DNA of 64,000 nt from positions 770,457-834,456 of the forward strand of contig NZ_LT615227.1 of NCBI RefSeq assembly GCF_900096755.1, read 5' to 3'. The notes under the pieces are model-generated. The model saw only the letters and a list, made by a program, of their open reading frames with translations, was not told the DNA's origin and did no database searches. This DNA comes from Polynucleobacter necessarius. Its GTDB lineage: Bacteria > Pseudomonadota > Gammaproteobacteria > Burkholderiales > Burkholderiaceae. Positions 9,106-18,587 of the stretch are shown piece by piece. Numbering within the stretch: the stretch's first letter is position 1; the number at the start of each line of letters is the position of its first letter. The translations under genes and the position numbers were made by a program.

Positions 9106-10594
9106 CAAGCCCTCCTTGTACCAGCTCGGCTGCTGTCAATACTGCGCGCGCTTTTGCTTCGGTCTCTTTCCATTCGGCAGTAGGATCAGAGTCTGCAACT
9201 ACGCCTGCACCAGCTTGAGAGTGCAGCATGCCATCACGAATAACGCCTGTACGGATGGCAATTGCAACGTCCATGTCACCCGAGAATGAGAGGTAGCCAA
9301 CTGCGCCACCGTATACACCACGTTTCACAATTTCCATTTCATCAATGATTTCCATTGCACGAATTTTGGGGGCTCCAGACAATGTGCCTGCTGGGAAGGT
9401 TGCACGTAAAACATCCATATTGCTCATATTGTCGAGCAGATCTCCTTCAACAGCACTCACAATGTGTTGTACGTGAGAGTACTTTTCTATTGACATAGAG
9501 TCAGTGACTTTTATAGAGCCCGTTTTTGCAATTCGGCCCACATCATTGCGCGCAAGATCGATCAGCATGACATGCTCCGCAATTTCTTTGGGATCTGCGA
9601 GCAATTCTTTGGCTAATCGCTCGTCTTCTTCGGGGTTAGCGCCGCGAGGACGAGTTCCTGCCAGAGGGCGAATGGTGACAATCTTTTCAGCTGCCCGCTT
9701 TTCTTGGCGAACCAAAATTTCTGGTGATGATCCAACGATTTGCATGTCGCCAAAATCATAGAAATACATATAGGGCGAGGGGTTGAGCGAGCGTAAGGCC
9801 CTATATAAAGCTAATGGCGACTCAGTAAAGGGTTTGCTAATACGCTGGCCAATAACGACTTGCATGCAGTCACCGGCCAAAATATATTCTTTAGTTTTTA
9901 GTACGGCCGCCTCAAAGTCCATCGCTTTAAATTTTCGAATGAGTTCGGTCTTGGTGGTAGGTAATGAAGCGGGCATGTTTGCCGGCTTCCCAAGGCAAGT
10001 CATCAATTCTTTTAAGCGATTCTGTGCATTTTCAAAACTACCATCAATGCTTGGGTCTGCATAGACGATGAAATAAATTTTTCCGGCGACGTTATCAATG
10101 ACCGCTAATTCTTCGGTCAACATCAGTTGAATGTCGGGCACCCCTAATTCATCGGGAAGATGATGTTTTGCAAGTCGTGACTCAATGTAGCGTACGGTGT
10201 CGTAGCCAAAATAACCGGCAAGTCCACCACAAAAGCGTGGAAGGCCTGGCTGTAAAGCCACCTTAAAACGTTTGAAATATGCATCAACAAAGTCGAGTGG
10301 ATTATCGGTATTGCTCTCAACTACCTTTCCCTCGGTCACAACCTCATTGATAGGTGCGGAGGGCGTGCCAACGGTTCTGACAATGGTCTTGGCAGGCAGC
10401 CCAATAAAGGAGAGGCGCCCAAAGCGTTCACCGCCAAGAACAGACTCCAAGAGGTAGGTATTTTTGCTTCCAAAAGCTTGGCTCAGTTTGACGTAAAGCG
10501 AGAGCGGGGTTTCTAAATCAGCCAATACCTCTTTGACGAGAGGAATGCGACTGAAGCCCTGTTTTGCTAGAGCATTAAATTCATCACGCTGCAT
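9089..10594 (-). CDS. trpE: Anthranilate synthase component I
   Basis: Makes anthranilate from chorismate with TrpG. It has 501 residues. The N-terminal region contains [13 protein letters not shown], the segment associated with tryptophan feedback binding. The chorismate-binding domain has [14 protein letters not shown], the [11 protein letters not shown] segment and the [15 protein letters not shown] segment near the C terminus. Its ATG shares one base with the rpe stop (TAATG), so rpe and the trp genes form one transcription unit. In Burkholderia and Ralstonia a gph gene usually sits between rpe and trpE; here it is absent. No trp leader peptide or attenuator was recognised. Confidence 0.96.
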   Translation of the reverse strand: MQRDEFNALAKQGFSRIPLVKEVLADLETPLSLYVKLSQAFGSKNTYLLESVLGGERFGRLSFIGLPAKTIVRTVGTPSAPINEVVTEGKVVESNTDNPLDFVDAYFKRFKVALQPGLPRFCGGLAGYFGYDTVRYIESRLAKHHLPDELGVPDIQLMLTEELAVIDNVAGKIYFIVYADPSIDGSFENAQNRLKELMTCLGKPANMPASLPTTKTELIRKFKAMDFEAAVLKTKEYILAGDCMQVVIGQRISKPFTESPLALYRALRSLNPSPYMYFYDFGDMQIVGSSPEILVRQEKRAAEKIVTIRPLAGTRPRGANPEEDERLAKELLADPKEIAEHVMLIDLARNDVGRIAKTGSIKVTDSMSIEKYSHVQHIVSAVEGDLLDNMSNMDVLRATFPAGTLSGAPKIRAMEIIDEMEIVKRGVYGGAVGYLSFSGDMDVAIAIRTGVIRDGMLHSQAGAGVVADSDPTAEWKETEAKARAVLTAAELVQGGLDAPND

Positions 10595-11319
10595 TAAGCT
10601 TTTTCTGACTTGCCTAATTCGCTGCGCATCGTCTCGATCACTTGAGCGTAATTATCTTTACCAAAGATTGCAGAGCCTGCAACAAAAGTATCTGCACCGG
10701 TTTGTGCGACTTGCGCAATATTGTCTGCTTTAATTCCACCGTCTACCTCTAGGCGAATGTAGCGACCTGTCTCAGCTTGGTAGCGATCTAGTCGAGCGCG
10801 CACTTGCATAATTTTATTGAGAGTACTTGGAATAAATGATTGCCCGCCAAACCCAGGGTTGACCGACATGAGCAAAACCAAGTCTAGCAATTCCAGGGTG
10901 TGATCAAGATGATCCAGTGGTGTTGCAGGATTAAGCACTAAACCTGCTTGACAACCTTGATCGCGAATTAAATTGAGAGTGCGATTAACGTGAGGACTTG
11001 CCTCAGGGTGAAAGCTAATTAAGTTGGCGCCAGCTTTTGCAAAGTCAGGAACGATGCGATCAACAGGTTCAACCATGAGGTGAACGTCAATCATGGCTGG
11101 CTTGCCGTTTTTGACTGCGTATGGACGAATAGCCTCACACACTAGAGGGCCAATAGTGAGGTTAGGGACATAGTGGTTGTCCATCACATCAAAGTGAATC
11201 CAGTCAGCACCTGCGCTCAAAACATCCTGTACCTCTTTGCCTAGGCAGGCAAAGTCGGCCGACAAAATAGAGGGGGCAATGACAAATTGGCTGGTAGATG
11301 GTGATTTTTGGCTTTCCAT
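10594..11319 (-). CDS. rpe: Ribulose-phosphate 3-epimerase
   Basis: Interconverts ribulose 5-phosphate and xylulose 5-phosphate in the pentose phosphate pathway. Of 241 residues, the first 13 or so (Ser/Gln-rich) precede the family start [13 protein letters not shown]. Other motifs are [17 protein letters not shown] (metal-binding His/Asp), [10 protein letters not shown] and EVDGGIK. It heads the rpe-trpE-trpG-trpD-trpC unit. Its start codon is only 31 bases from the divergent apaG start, so promoters for both must overlap in that gap. Confidence 0.96.
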   Translation of the reverse strand: MESQKSPSTSQFVIAPSILSADFACLGKEVQDVLSAGADWIHFDVMDNHYVPNLTIGPLVCEAIRPYAVKNGKPAMIDVHLMVEPVDRIVPDFAKAGANLISFHPEASPHVNRTLNLIRDQGCQAGLVLNPATPLDHLDHTLELLDLVLLMSVNPGFGGQSFIPSTLNKIMQVRARLDRYQAETGRYIRLEVDGGIKADNIAQVAQTGADTFVAGSAIFGKDNYAQVIETMRSELGKSEKA

Positions 11320-11350
11320 CCCTAGATTCTAGCTTGCAGTTGGCTCTTGG

Positions 11351-11746
11351 ATGGAGCAGAATTCGAGCATGAATCCCCACGAAATGAGCGTTACGGTCAA
11401 AGCCCAGTACCTTCCTGACCAATCTGACCCCGATAACCGCCAATTTGCCTTTGCCTATACGGCCACTATTCGCAATACAGGTAGCGCCAGTATTCAGCTA
11501 ATTGCCCGCCATTGGCTCATTACTGACGGGGATAACGACGTTCAGGAGGTTAAAGGGCTAGGGGTGGTTGGGCAACACAGCCCCTTTTGCGCCCTGGGGA
11601 GCATTTTGAGTACACCAGTTGGGCTACCCTTGCCTACACCAGCCGGGACTATGCGTGGGGAATATTTCTGCGTCACGGAAGACGCTCAATTCTTCCAGGC
11701 TCCTATTCCGGAGTTCGCTCTAGTCATGCCTCGAACACTGCATTAA
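11351..11746 (+). CDS. apaG: ApaG protein with an internal compensating double frameshift
   Basis: ApaG is a small all-beta (FN3-like) protein linked to Co2+ resistance and Ap4A metabolism in enterics. The open frame is 131 residues. The N-terminal two thirds (ending RHWLITDGDNDVQEVKGLGVVG) and the C terminus (LPTPAGTMRGEYF to MPRTLH) are excellent ApaG. About 19 residues between them (bases about 11573-11630) do not match the family. The same DNA in the -1 frame reads QPLLRPGEHFEYTSWATL, exactly the conserved ApaG core. One base is therefore missing near 11570-11575 and one extra T is present near 11630. The product as written would carry a scrambled beta strand. Either an assembly error or real decay with frame restoration; see findings. 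Confidence 0.85.
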   Translation: MEQNSSMNPHEMSVTVKAQYLPDQSDPDNRQFAFAYTATIRNTGSASIQLIARHWLITDGDNDVQEVKGLGVVGQHSPFCALGSILSTPVGLPLPTPAGTMRGEYFCVTEDAQFFQAPIPEFALVMPRTLH

Positions 11747-11762
11747 TGGGCTTGACTTAAGA

Positions 11763-11876
11763 CTATTTCTTTCCATTGCCTGTCCATAGGACAATAAACA
11801 ACAAAAGCCCGAGAGCAATAGCGCCTTCAACGGCAAAGAGGATCATTGGGTATTCATCGAGTAAATTGGCGATCAT
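11763..11876 (-). CDS. Possible 37-residue single-span membrane protein
   Basis: A short frame on the minus strand, start ATG 11876, stop TAG 11763-11765. It has an acidic N-terminal part with a Tyr-Pro, then about 20 hydrophobic residues (MILFAVEGAIALGLLLFIV) and a basic tail ending GNGKK, which is the layout of a small inner-membrane protein. Its ATG and that of mltA share the palindrome CATG (11874-11877) on opposite strands. No clear ribosome-binding site is seen upstream. I do not recognise a family. It fills the gap between apaG and mltA, which otherwise has no explanation. Moderate confidence only. Confidence 0.5.
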   Translation of the reverse strand: MIANLLDEYPMILFAVEGAIALGLLLFIVLWTGNGKK

Positions 11877-13026
11877 GAGTTCTAAATTTAAATTAGCGCA
11901 ATCTGTTGCAAAAAAAGTAACTTTGTTTAGTGTATTCGCTATCTTCCTAGCGAGTTTGGTTTCTGGTTGCTCGGCGCCTCCAACGCGTGGATCAGGATTT
12001 CGCTCCGGATCCGGTGCAGGGCCTGCCTCCTACAGTTCCTCTATCGCTAGTTTTAGTGCGGTCTCTTGGCAGGCTTTGCCAGGCTGGCAGGACGATGATT
12101 TATCGCAAGCTTGGCCTGCTTGGCAAAAGAGTTGCGATGGTTTGCGCAAACGCAATACTGAAATCAATTGCCGTCAAGTCTGCGCGCAAGCAGCAAATGT
12201 ATCGAGTGGAGATGCTCAATCAATTCGTCGATATTTTGAAAGTAACTTTCAGGCTTATGAAATTCGCAATAGTGCCGGTAGCGATACAGGGATGATTACC
12301 GGGTATTACGAGCCGGTAATGAATGGATCGTTGACTCGCACAAGCACCTTTAATGTGCCGCTCTATGCTTATCCAAATGCTTGGAAAAAATCAAAGCCTA
12401 GTCCAGGTCCAACACGCGGTGAATTAATGAGCTCTGGAGTATTGCAAGGTTCTGAAGTCGCTTGGGTGCAAGATCCTATTGCTGCGGCATTTATGCAAAT
12501 ACAGGGCTCTGGAAAAATCCGACTGCAAGATGGTCGAGTGCTGCGATTGGGTTATGCAGGCACAAATGACCAACCCTTTAAATCATTTGCTCAGTGGCTG
12601 CTTGACCGAAAAGAGATTTCGCGTAGTGAAGCAACCATGCAAGGTATTTCGCAATGGGCTAAACGCAATCCTGATCGCGTGAATGAAATGCTCAATGCAA
12701 ACCCCCGATTTGTTTTCTTTAAAGAGTTGCCTGGTAATGTTGCTGCAGATTTAGGTCCCAATGGTGCGCTGGGTGTGCCCTTAACAGGTGAGCGAAGTAT
12801 TGCGGTTGATCTTCAGGCTATGCCTTTGGGCGCCCCCGTATTTTTGTCCACTACAAAACCTTTGAGTGCTCAGCCCTTACAAAAATTGGTGATGGCACAA
12901 GATACTGGTAAAGCCATTGTGGGTGGGGTGAGGGCTGATTACTATTGGGGTTCGGGGGAGGCTGCTGGTGAAATGGCGGGCCGCATGAAACAAAATGGCA
13001 AGATGTGGTTATTACTGCCGCGTTAA
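11875..13026 (+). CDS. mltA: Membrane-bound lytic murein transglycosylase A
   Basis: Outer-membrane lipoprotein that cleaves peptidoglycan strands to anhydromuropeptides. The preferred start ATG 11875 gives 383 residues with a basic N-terminus, a hydrophobic run and lipobox VSGC (Cys about 32). The MltA barrel domain includes TGYYEPVMNGS and MQIQGSGKI. The C-terminal 3D domain has MAQDTGKAIVG and RADYYWGSG, carrying the conserved catalytic-region aspartates. An upstream GTG-type extension exists but would place a non-signal sequence before the lipobox. The start lies against the small minus-strand ORF and lacks a strong Shine-Dalgarno sequence. Confidence 0.93.
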   Translation: MSSKFKLAQSVAKKVTLFSVFAIFLASLVSGCSAPPTRGSGFRSGSGAGPASYSSSIASFSAVSWQALPGWQDDDLSQAWPAWQKSCDGLRKRNTEINCRQVCAQAANVSSGDAQSIRRYFESNFQAYEIRNSAGSDTGMITGYYEPVMNGSLTRTSTFNVPLYAYPNAWKKSKPSPGPTRGELMSSGVLQGSEVAWVQDPIAAAFMQIQGSGKIRLQDGRVLRLGYAGTNDQPFKSFAQWLLDRKEISRSEATMQGISQWAKRNPDRVNEMLNANPRFVFFKELPGNVAADLGPNGALGVPLTGERSIAVDLQAMPLGAPVFLSTTKPLSAQPLQKLVMAQDTGKAIVGGVRADYYWGSGEAAGEMAGRMKQNGKMWLLLPR

Positions 13027-13058
13027 TTGATTGTTGATTGCATATTAGAAAGAAAAAC

Positions 13059-13835
13059 ATGAGCTACAAGACAATTCTGACTGAAGTAGACGGCAAGGTT
13101 GCCACTATTACTCTGAACCGCCCTGAAGTGCTTAATGCTTTAAATGATCAGTTGATGGATGAGCTTGGCGCTGCATTGCTAGGGTTTGATGCGGATGACA
13201 ATATTGGTTGCATCATCGTGACCGGTAGTGAAAAGGCATTTGCTGCGGGGGCTGATATTGCATCGATGGCAAAGTATGGATTAAAGGATGTTTATCGCGA
13301 AGACTTCATTTCTCGCAACTGGGAAGAAATGAAAAAAGTTCGTAAGCCAGTCATTGCGGCTGTATCTGGGTATGCATTAGGTGGCGGTTGTGAATTGGCC
13401 ATGATGTGCGACACGATCATGGCCGCAGATAACGCGAAGTTTGCTCAGCCTGAAGTAAAGCTAGGAATTATTCCAGGCGCTGGTGGAACGCAGCGCTTAC
13501 CGCGTGCTGTATCCAAGGCGAAAGCGATGGACTTGGCACTTACAGGTCGGATGATGGATGCCGCCGAAGCAGAGCGATCTGGATTAGTGTCCCGCGTATT
13601 TCCTCAGGCTGATTTGCTTAAAGAGGTAAAGGCGATTGCCAAGGGGATTGCCGATATGCCTTTGCTCACTGCGATGATGGTGAAGGAAAGTATTAATGCT
13701 GCCTATGAAACCACTCTTTCAGAGGGTATGCATTTTGAGCGACGCTTATTCCACACTTGCTTTGGAACTAATGATCAAAAAGAAGGCATGGCTGCATTTA
13801 TGGAAAAACGGCCAGCAAAATTTACGAATTCTTAA
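13059..13835 (+). CDS. Enoyl-CoA hydratase (crotonase family)
   Basis: Hydrates 2-enoyl-CoA in beta-oxidation-type pathways. The preferred ATG at 13059 (sequence GAAAGAAAAAC before it) gives 258 residues, the usual crotonase length. The oxyanion-hole segment [12 protein letters not shown] and the catalytic glutamates in [10 protein letters not shown] and [16 protein letters not shown] are present, so hydratase activity is likely. The specific substrate cannot be deduced. It follows mltA by 32 bases and is convergent with the M20 hydrolase gene. The last codons and stop lie inside a 30-base inverted repeat. Confidence 0.92.
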   Translation: MSYKTILTEVDGKVATITLNRPEVLNALNDQLMDELGAALLGFDADDNIGCIIVTGSEKAFAAGADIASMAKYGLKDVYREDFISRNWEEMKKVRKPVIAAVSGYALGGGCELAMMCDTIMAADNAKFAQPEVKLGIIPGAGGTQRLPRAVSKAKAMDLALTGRMMDAAEAERSGLVSRVFPQADLLKEVKAIAKGIADMPLLTAMMVKESINAAYETTLSEGMHFERRLFHTCFGTNDQKEGMAAFMEKRPAKFTNS

Positions 13836-13850
13836 GCTTGAATTCGTAAA
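13821..13850. terminator. Inverted repeat at convergent gene ends, possible terminator
   Basis: Perfect 11-base arms TTTACGAATTC and GAATTCGTAAA around TTAAGCTT. The enoyl-CoA hydratase stop codon (13833-13835) sits in the loop. There is no T tract, so intrinsic termination is uncertain; the hairpin may only protect or delimit transcripts. Confidence 0.4.
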
Positions 13851-13863
13851 GCAGTAAAGCAAA

Positions 13864-15063
13864 TTAGTTTTTTGCTAGGTAGCGTTGAGCTAGTGTGACC
13901 CAGTAGCTCACGCCTACCGGAATCAATACATCATTAAAGTCATAAGATGGATTGTGTAGGTGACATGGGCCCATGCCATGGCCTACTGAGCGATGATCGC
14001 CATCACCATTACCTAAGAATACGTAACAACCAGGCTTTTCTAGCAACATAAAAGCAAAGTCTTCCGCACCCATAGTTGGGTCAATTGCTGTATTCACATT
14101 TTGCTTGCCAACCAATTCACTCATCACTTCGCTAGCAAATTCAACTTCGTTGTCATGATTAATTAGAGGTGGATAGTTTCTAGCAAAGGAAATCTCCGCC
14201 TGGCAATCAAACGCGCTAGCAACATTATGTGAAATCTCTCGCAGACGTCGTTCAATCAGATCTAAAACTTCTAGCGTAAAGGTGCGTACAGTGCCCCCAA
14301 TAAATGCGCTATCAGGAATGACATTGCTAGTTTCACCCGCATGAAATTGTGTAACCGATATGACGGCTGCATCTACTGGGCGCTTGTTGCGTGTGATGAT
14401 GCCTTGGAGTGCGAGTACGACTTGTGCACCAGTAAAGACTGGATCAGTAGTGCTATTGTGAAGTAATGCAGCGTGCCCACCTTTGCCTTTAATCGTAATC
14501 TCAAAACTATTACTGGAGGCCATCATCGGCCCGGAGGTTACCCCAAAGTGACCTTCAGACAGGCCTGGCCAATTGTGCAATCCAAAGACGGCATCGCACG
14601 GGAATTTTTCAAAAAGACCATCTTTGATCATTTCGCGTGCGCCTGCACCACCTTCTTCTGCTGGCTGGAAAATAAAGATAACAGTGCCCTTGAAATCGCG
14701 ATGATTTGATAAATATTGGGCTGCTCCTAAGAGCATTGCGGTGTGGCCATCATGGCCGCAAGCATGCATCTTGCCCGCATTGCGGGACGCATGTGCAAAG
14801 TTGTTGTGTTCTTGCAGGGGTAGCGCATCCATATCGGCGCGCAGGCCAATCATTTTCCCTGGACCCAAATCACCATCAAGGCGACCTACCACTCCAGTCT
14901 TACCCATGCCACGGAATACAGTAATACCCCAGCTCGAAAGTGCCTCAGCAACTAAATCAGACGTACGGTTTTCTTCGAAACGCAATTCAGGGTGAGCATG
15001 AATATTGCGTCGAATTTCTTGAATGGCTTCTGCAGAAGCAATAATTTCAGAAGGTAAATGCAT
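13864..15063 (-). CDS. M20 family amidohydrolase (HipO-like)
   Basis: A metal-dependent carboxypeptidase/amidohydrolase of the M20D subfamily, which includes hippurate hydrolase and N-acyl-amino-acid hydrolases. It has 399 residues. Metal ligands are visible in GLRADMDALPLQ, HACGHDGHTAM, PAEEGGAGA and MGAEDFAF. The small lid/dimerisation domain follows KGKGGHAALLH. The natural substrate is unknown. It lies 79 bases downstream of the decayed bioD on the same strand and is itself intact, so it may have its own promoter in that gap. It is convergent with the enoyl-CoA hydratase gene. Confidence 0.9.
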   Translation of the reverse strand: MHLPSEIIASAEAIQEIRRNIHAHPELRFEENRTSDLVAEALSSWGITVFRGMGKTGVVGRLDGDLGPGKMIGLRADMDALPLQEHNNFAHASRNAGKMHACGHDGHTAMLLGAAQYLSNHRDFKGTVIFIFQPAEEGGAGAREMIKDGLFEKFPCDAVFGLHNWPGLSEGHFGVTSGPMMASSNSFEITIKGKGGHAALLHNSTTDPVFTGAQVVLALQGIITRNKRPVDAAVISVTQFHAGETSNVIPDSAFIGGTVRTFTLEVLDLIERRLREISHNVASAFDCQAEISFARNYPPLINHDNEVEFASEVMSELVGKQNVNTAIDPTMGAEDFAFMLLEKPGCYVFLGNGDGDHRSVGHGMGPCHLHNPSYDFNDVLIPVGVSYWVTLAQRYLAKN

Positions 15064-15142
15064 CCCTTCATCTTATCCGAAAGTCTTTTGATGTGCACCT
15101 TTGGGGTTAATTAGCGCAAACCAATCCAATTAATAAGGCAAT

Positions 15143-15926
15143 TTAATTTTTTGGTAGTTGTATGTGCTGTGCAGCAAATTCAAGAGCTTCAATCGAGTAG
15201 GGGTTATCTACAGATTTTTGAAGTTGTTTTGGTAGCACAGGAATTAAGCCTAGAAAAGGCGCTTTGATTCTTGTTTTTAAAGTCTCAATATTTTCTTGAA
15301 GTAGCGGCATTTCACTTGCAAGAGTATTGGCAACCCAACCAGCAATATTGAGCTTTCTGGCGATCATTGCTTCGTATGTGAGTAAGGCATGGTTTAGGCA
15401 GCCCAACTTCATTCCCACTACTACTAAGATGATCGGAAAGTTCATCTCTTTTGCAACATCAGCCAAGTCCTGAGTCTTGTTTAGCGGAATTAAAAACCCC
15501 CGGGCCCCTTCTGCCACTACAACATCGCTTTGAGTCTGTATTTTGGCTAGTGCATTGCATAATGCGATCCATTTCCATTTCCATTTCCATTTCCATTTCC
15601 ATTTCCATTTCCATTTCCATTTCCATTTCCATTTCCATTTCCTGGCCTATAGCTGCGGCTACCAAATGGGGTGCAGCAGGCATATTTAGAACGTAAGGAC
15701 ATAACTCCATTTGGCCTGGATTGAGATGGGAGGCAATTCGTAAGGTTTCTAGATCTTCGTTTACAACTACGCCCTTGGCATCTTTATAGGTGCCGGCAAC
15801 TACTGGTTTGAAACCGACAGCTTTTCCACCTTGTGCACGTATTTTTAAAATAAAGGCGCCACTCACCAAGGTTTTTCCAACTTCGGTATCAGTTCCAGTA
15901 ATAAAAAATCCCGCGGGAAAACTCAT
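15143..15926 (-). pseudogene. bioD: Dethiobiotin synthetase, repeat-expanded and frameshifted
   Basis: BioD closes the ureido ring of dethiobiotin using ATP and CO2. The N-terminal half is good (P-loop GTDTEVGKT; later YVLNMPAAPHL). At 15571-15642 twelve GGAAAT copies encode alternating Glu-Met. Shortly after MDRIMQ an extra base near 15554 shifts the frame, giving a 155-residue aberrant product ending at 15459. The C-terminal half is intact in the other frame (VAEGARGFLIPLN to 15143) and can only be read as a separate 124-residue piece. The start overlaps the ancestral bioF stop (ATGA). The protein should be inactive, since the half with the GARG substrate loop is out of frame. Confidence 0.9.
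15571..15642. repeat. Perfect hexanucleotide tandem repeat, 12 copies of ATTTCC
   Basis: Twelve uninterrupted ATTTCC units on the plus strand (GGAAAT on the coding strand), 72 bases, inside bioD. The reading frame is kept by the six-base unit, giving (Glu-Met)n. The lack of interruptions points to recent slipped-strand expansion. Confidence 0.97.
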
Positions 15927-17155
15927 GATGATTTGCTAATCACTTTCTGCTCGATTGCCTTGAGGGTACTTATCAATTCGCGTAAGTCTTCAGCGCTATG
16001 GTTTGCTGAGAAAGTAATTCATAAGCGCGAGCTACCAAGAGGTACGGTAGGAGGTCGAATCGCCGGGATCCAATAACCCGCCTCATCCAAAAGCTTTGCT
16101 GCCATCAGTGCGCTGGCATTACTCCCCAGGATGACTGGTTGAATAGGTGTGCAGGAAGAAACTTTAACCCGGCTTACAAACTGCATTTCTTCCTGCCAAA
16201 TGCTGATGAGTTGATTTAAGTGCTTGCGACGTTTTGAGCCTGCTTCACCCTCAATAAGATCTAGGCTTTTGAGTAGTGTGTGGGCTATAGAAGGTGGAGT
16301 TGCGGTGCTGTAAATGTATGGCCGCCCCTTTTGAACAAGCCATTCAATGAAAGAGTCTTGTGCGCAAATAAAGGCGCCACTCACGCCCGCAGCCTTGCCT
16401 AGGGTGCCAATATAAATGATGCGATCAGAGAAGAGCATTTCTTGCTCCAAAATTCCATGACCATTTTCACCAAGCACGCCAAATCCATGAGCATCATCAA
16501 TCAATAGCAGTGCATCGTGTTGCTCTGCAATTTTCAACAACTCTTTCACTGGAGCTAAATCGCCATCCGTACTAAAGACGCCATCAGTGACAATAATTTT
16601 GAGTGGTTTTTTATCAGCTTTCAGTAGCTCAACTAATTCACTGGGGCATGCGTGATCAAAAAGCGTGACTGCAGTATTTGTTTGGGCGCTAGCTAAGCGT
16701 ACGCCATCAATGAGTGAAGCGTGATTGAGTTTGGCTGAATAGAGACTAACCTCGCCCCGACCTGCCAGTTTTGCTAAGCCAGTAATTGCGGCCAGGTTTG
16801 CCATATAGCCAGTGCTAAAAAATAGCGCGCGAGCTTGCGGGATGTATGTTGCTTGAAATGAAGCCAGTCGCTTTTCTAGCAATTCATGAGCAATGCTATG
16901 TCTGCTAATCAAATGAGAGGCTCCGCTGCCAACACCATACAGCTTTGCCCCTTCGGCTAATGCGCTAGCTAAGTCTGGATGATTAGCGAGTCCGAGATAG
17001 TCATTGCTACAAAATGCCTTGAGCTTTCTTCCCGCAACCTGAGCCTGGGTATCGCAAGGCGTCTCTGTAACGCGTAATGTGCGCTTCAGGAGTTGCAGAT
17101 CTAGATCTGCAATTTGTTCTTGCGCCATGGCGAGGGCATTAAATCGAGTCGTCAT
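15923..17155 (-). pseudogene. bioF: 8-amino-7-oxononanoate synthase with in-frame TGA
   Basis: BioF condenses pimeloyl thioester with alanine, the first step of biotin ring assembly, using PLP. The frame from ATG 17155 is good BioF: SNDYLGLANHP, GSGASHLISRH, and the PLP lysine in GTLGKAAGVSGAF. It stops at TGA 16019-16021 after VPLGSSRL (378 residues). Translation continues in the same frame for 31 typical C-terminal residues (ITFSANHSAEDL and on) to a TGA at 15923-15925 that overlaps the bioD ATG. The family has Arg at the stop, so CGA to TGA is the likely change. The lost piece belongs to the C-terminal domain. bioA precedes it with a 4-base overlap. Confidence 0.9.
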
Positions 17156-18498
17156 ATCAAGGTCTTATCGAGTGCGTTCTTGATGGAGCTACCCATTTGC
17201 ATTGCTTCTTCGGTGGTCAAAATATACGGCGGCATTACATAAACAGTATTACCTATTGGTCTAATTAGTACGCCATTTTCAAGTCCGTTTGAAAACATTT
17301 CTCGTGCGAAGATGCCTGGATTCTTGATGCACTCATTCTTAACATCAAACGCCAAAATCATTCCCTGTTGTCGCCAATGAGCAATGCGAGAATCTGATTT
17401 TGCCCATGAGAAAGCATTGGCCAAATCCTGGGAGAGCATCTTATTTTTCTCTAAGACGTTCTCGGATTCAAAAATTTCAAGACAGGCTAAGGCAGCTGCG
17501 CAAGCCAGCGGATTGCCGGTGTAAGAATGTGAATGTAAAAACCCATGACGAGTTTGATCGCTATAAAAAGCGCGATAAATTTTTTCTGTCGTCATGCAAA
17601 GGGAGAGCGGGAGATAGCCGCCGCTGATGCCTTTGGATAGGGTGAGGAAATCAGGCCAAATTCCAGCGTGCTCACAAGCAAAGAATTTACCGCTACGCCC
17701 ACACCCTACCGCGATTTCATCAGCAATGAGATGAACTTCGTAACGGTCGCACAGCGTGCGAACTTGGCGTAAATATTCTGGTGAATACATTGCCATTTGT
17801 CCAGCACATTGAACTAGTGGCTCAACGATGATGGCGGCAATGTGCTGGTGTTCTTTTTCAAGTAGCTGCTGCAATTTTTCTGCTGCCTGCTGTGCAACGT
17901 CTTTGGCGCTTTCTCCAGGTCTTGCTTTACGCGCATCTGGAGAGTCGATCGTATATACGTCTTGCAAAAGAGAGCCATAGGCCTCTCTAAAAATGGCAGC
18001 ATCAGTTACCACTAATGCGCCAAGCGTTTCCCCGTGGCAGCCATTTTCTAAGCAAACAAATTTTTTCTTTTGCGCTTTACCATTGAGTTGCCAAAAGTGG
18101 TGACTCATCTTCAGTGCGATTTCAACTGCAGATGCGCCATCAGATGCATAGAAGACATGGCCTAAATTACCATTAGTGAGTAAGGTGAGTTTTTCTGAAA
18201 GTTCAACAACAGGAGCGTGAGTAAATCCTGCAAGCATCACATGCTCAATTTTTTCTAGCTGCTCTGTGATCGCTTTATTGATGCGCGGATTTGAGTGCCC
18301 AAATAGATTTGTCTACCAGGAGCTAATGCAATCTAGCAATGCATTTCCCTGTTCGTCATAAAGCCATGCCCCCTTTCCTTTGGCGATGGCAATCAAAGGA
18401 AAAGACTCGTGCTGCTTCATTTGCGTGCAGGGGTGCCAAACGGCTGCCAGGCTGCGATCTACTAACGAAACTGGATTTGGATCGGAAATAACCTTCAT
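17152..18498 (-). pseudogene. bioA: Adenosylmethionine-8-amino-7-oxononanoate aminotransferase with in-frame TAG
   Basis: BioA makes 7,8-diaminopelargonate using S-adenosylmethionine as amino donor. The frame starts at ATG 18498 (WHPCTQMKQHES is the expected N-terminal substrate loop) and is interrupted by TAG at codon 62 (18313-18315), within SSW*TNLFGH. The family has a second Trp there, so TGG to TAG is inferred. The rest of the frame to 17152 is clean and carries the PLP lysine in LSKGISGGYLP and DEIAVGCGRSGKFF. Internal ATG restarts (for example 18240) would lack the active-site N-terminus. Total length would be 448 residues with readthrough. First gene of the bioA-bioF-bioD unit, divergent from bioB. 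Confidence 0.9.
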
Positions 18499-18587
18499 GT
18501 TTGATATTTGACCACTAGTTTTTCCAAACTTAGGCTTGTATCTGTTATGTTTATGGCTTGAATTGACCTATTTTCTGGAATTTACCC

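Noticed and set aside
15571..15642. CRISPR-like or satellite array
   Set aside because: Six-base units without spacers; a simple microsatellite inside a gene.
15451..15696. Plus-strand ORF with a Ser-Ile repeat
   Set aside because: It is only the complement of the bioD hexanucleotide array; flanks show no protein-like sequence of their own.
17152..18240. A shorter functional BioA starting at ATG 18240
   Set aside because: It would lack the N-terminal substrate loop (WHPCTQM) and the WWxNLFGH-like region, and the upstream frame is continuous apart from one stop.
18499..18587. BirA operator between bioA and bioB
   Set aside because: No TTGTAAACC-type palindrome can be found in the 89-base gap.
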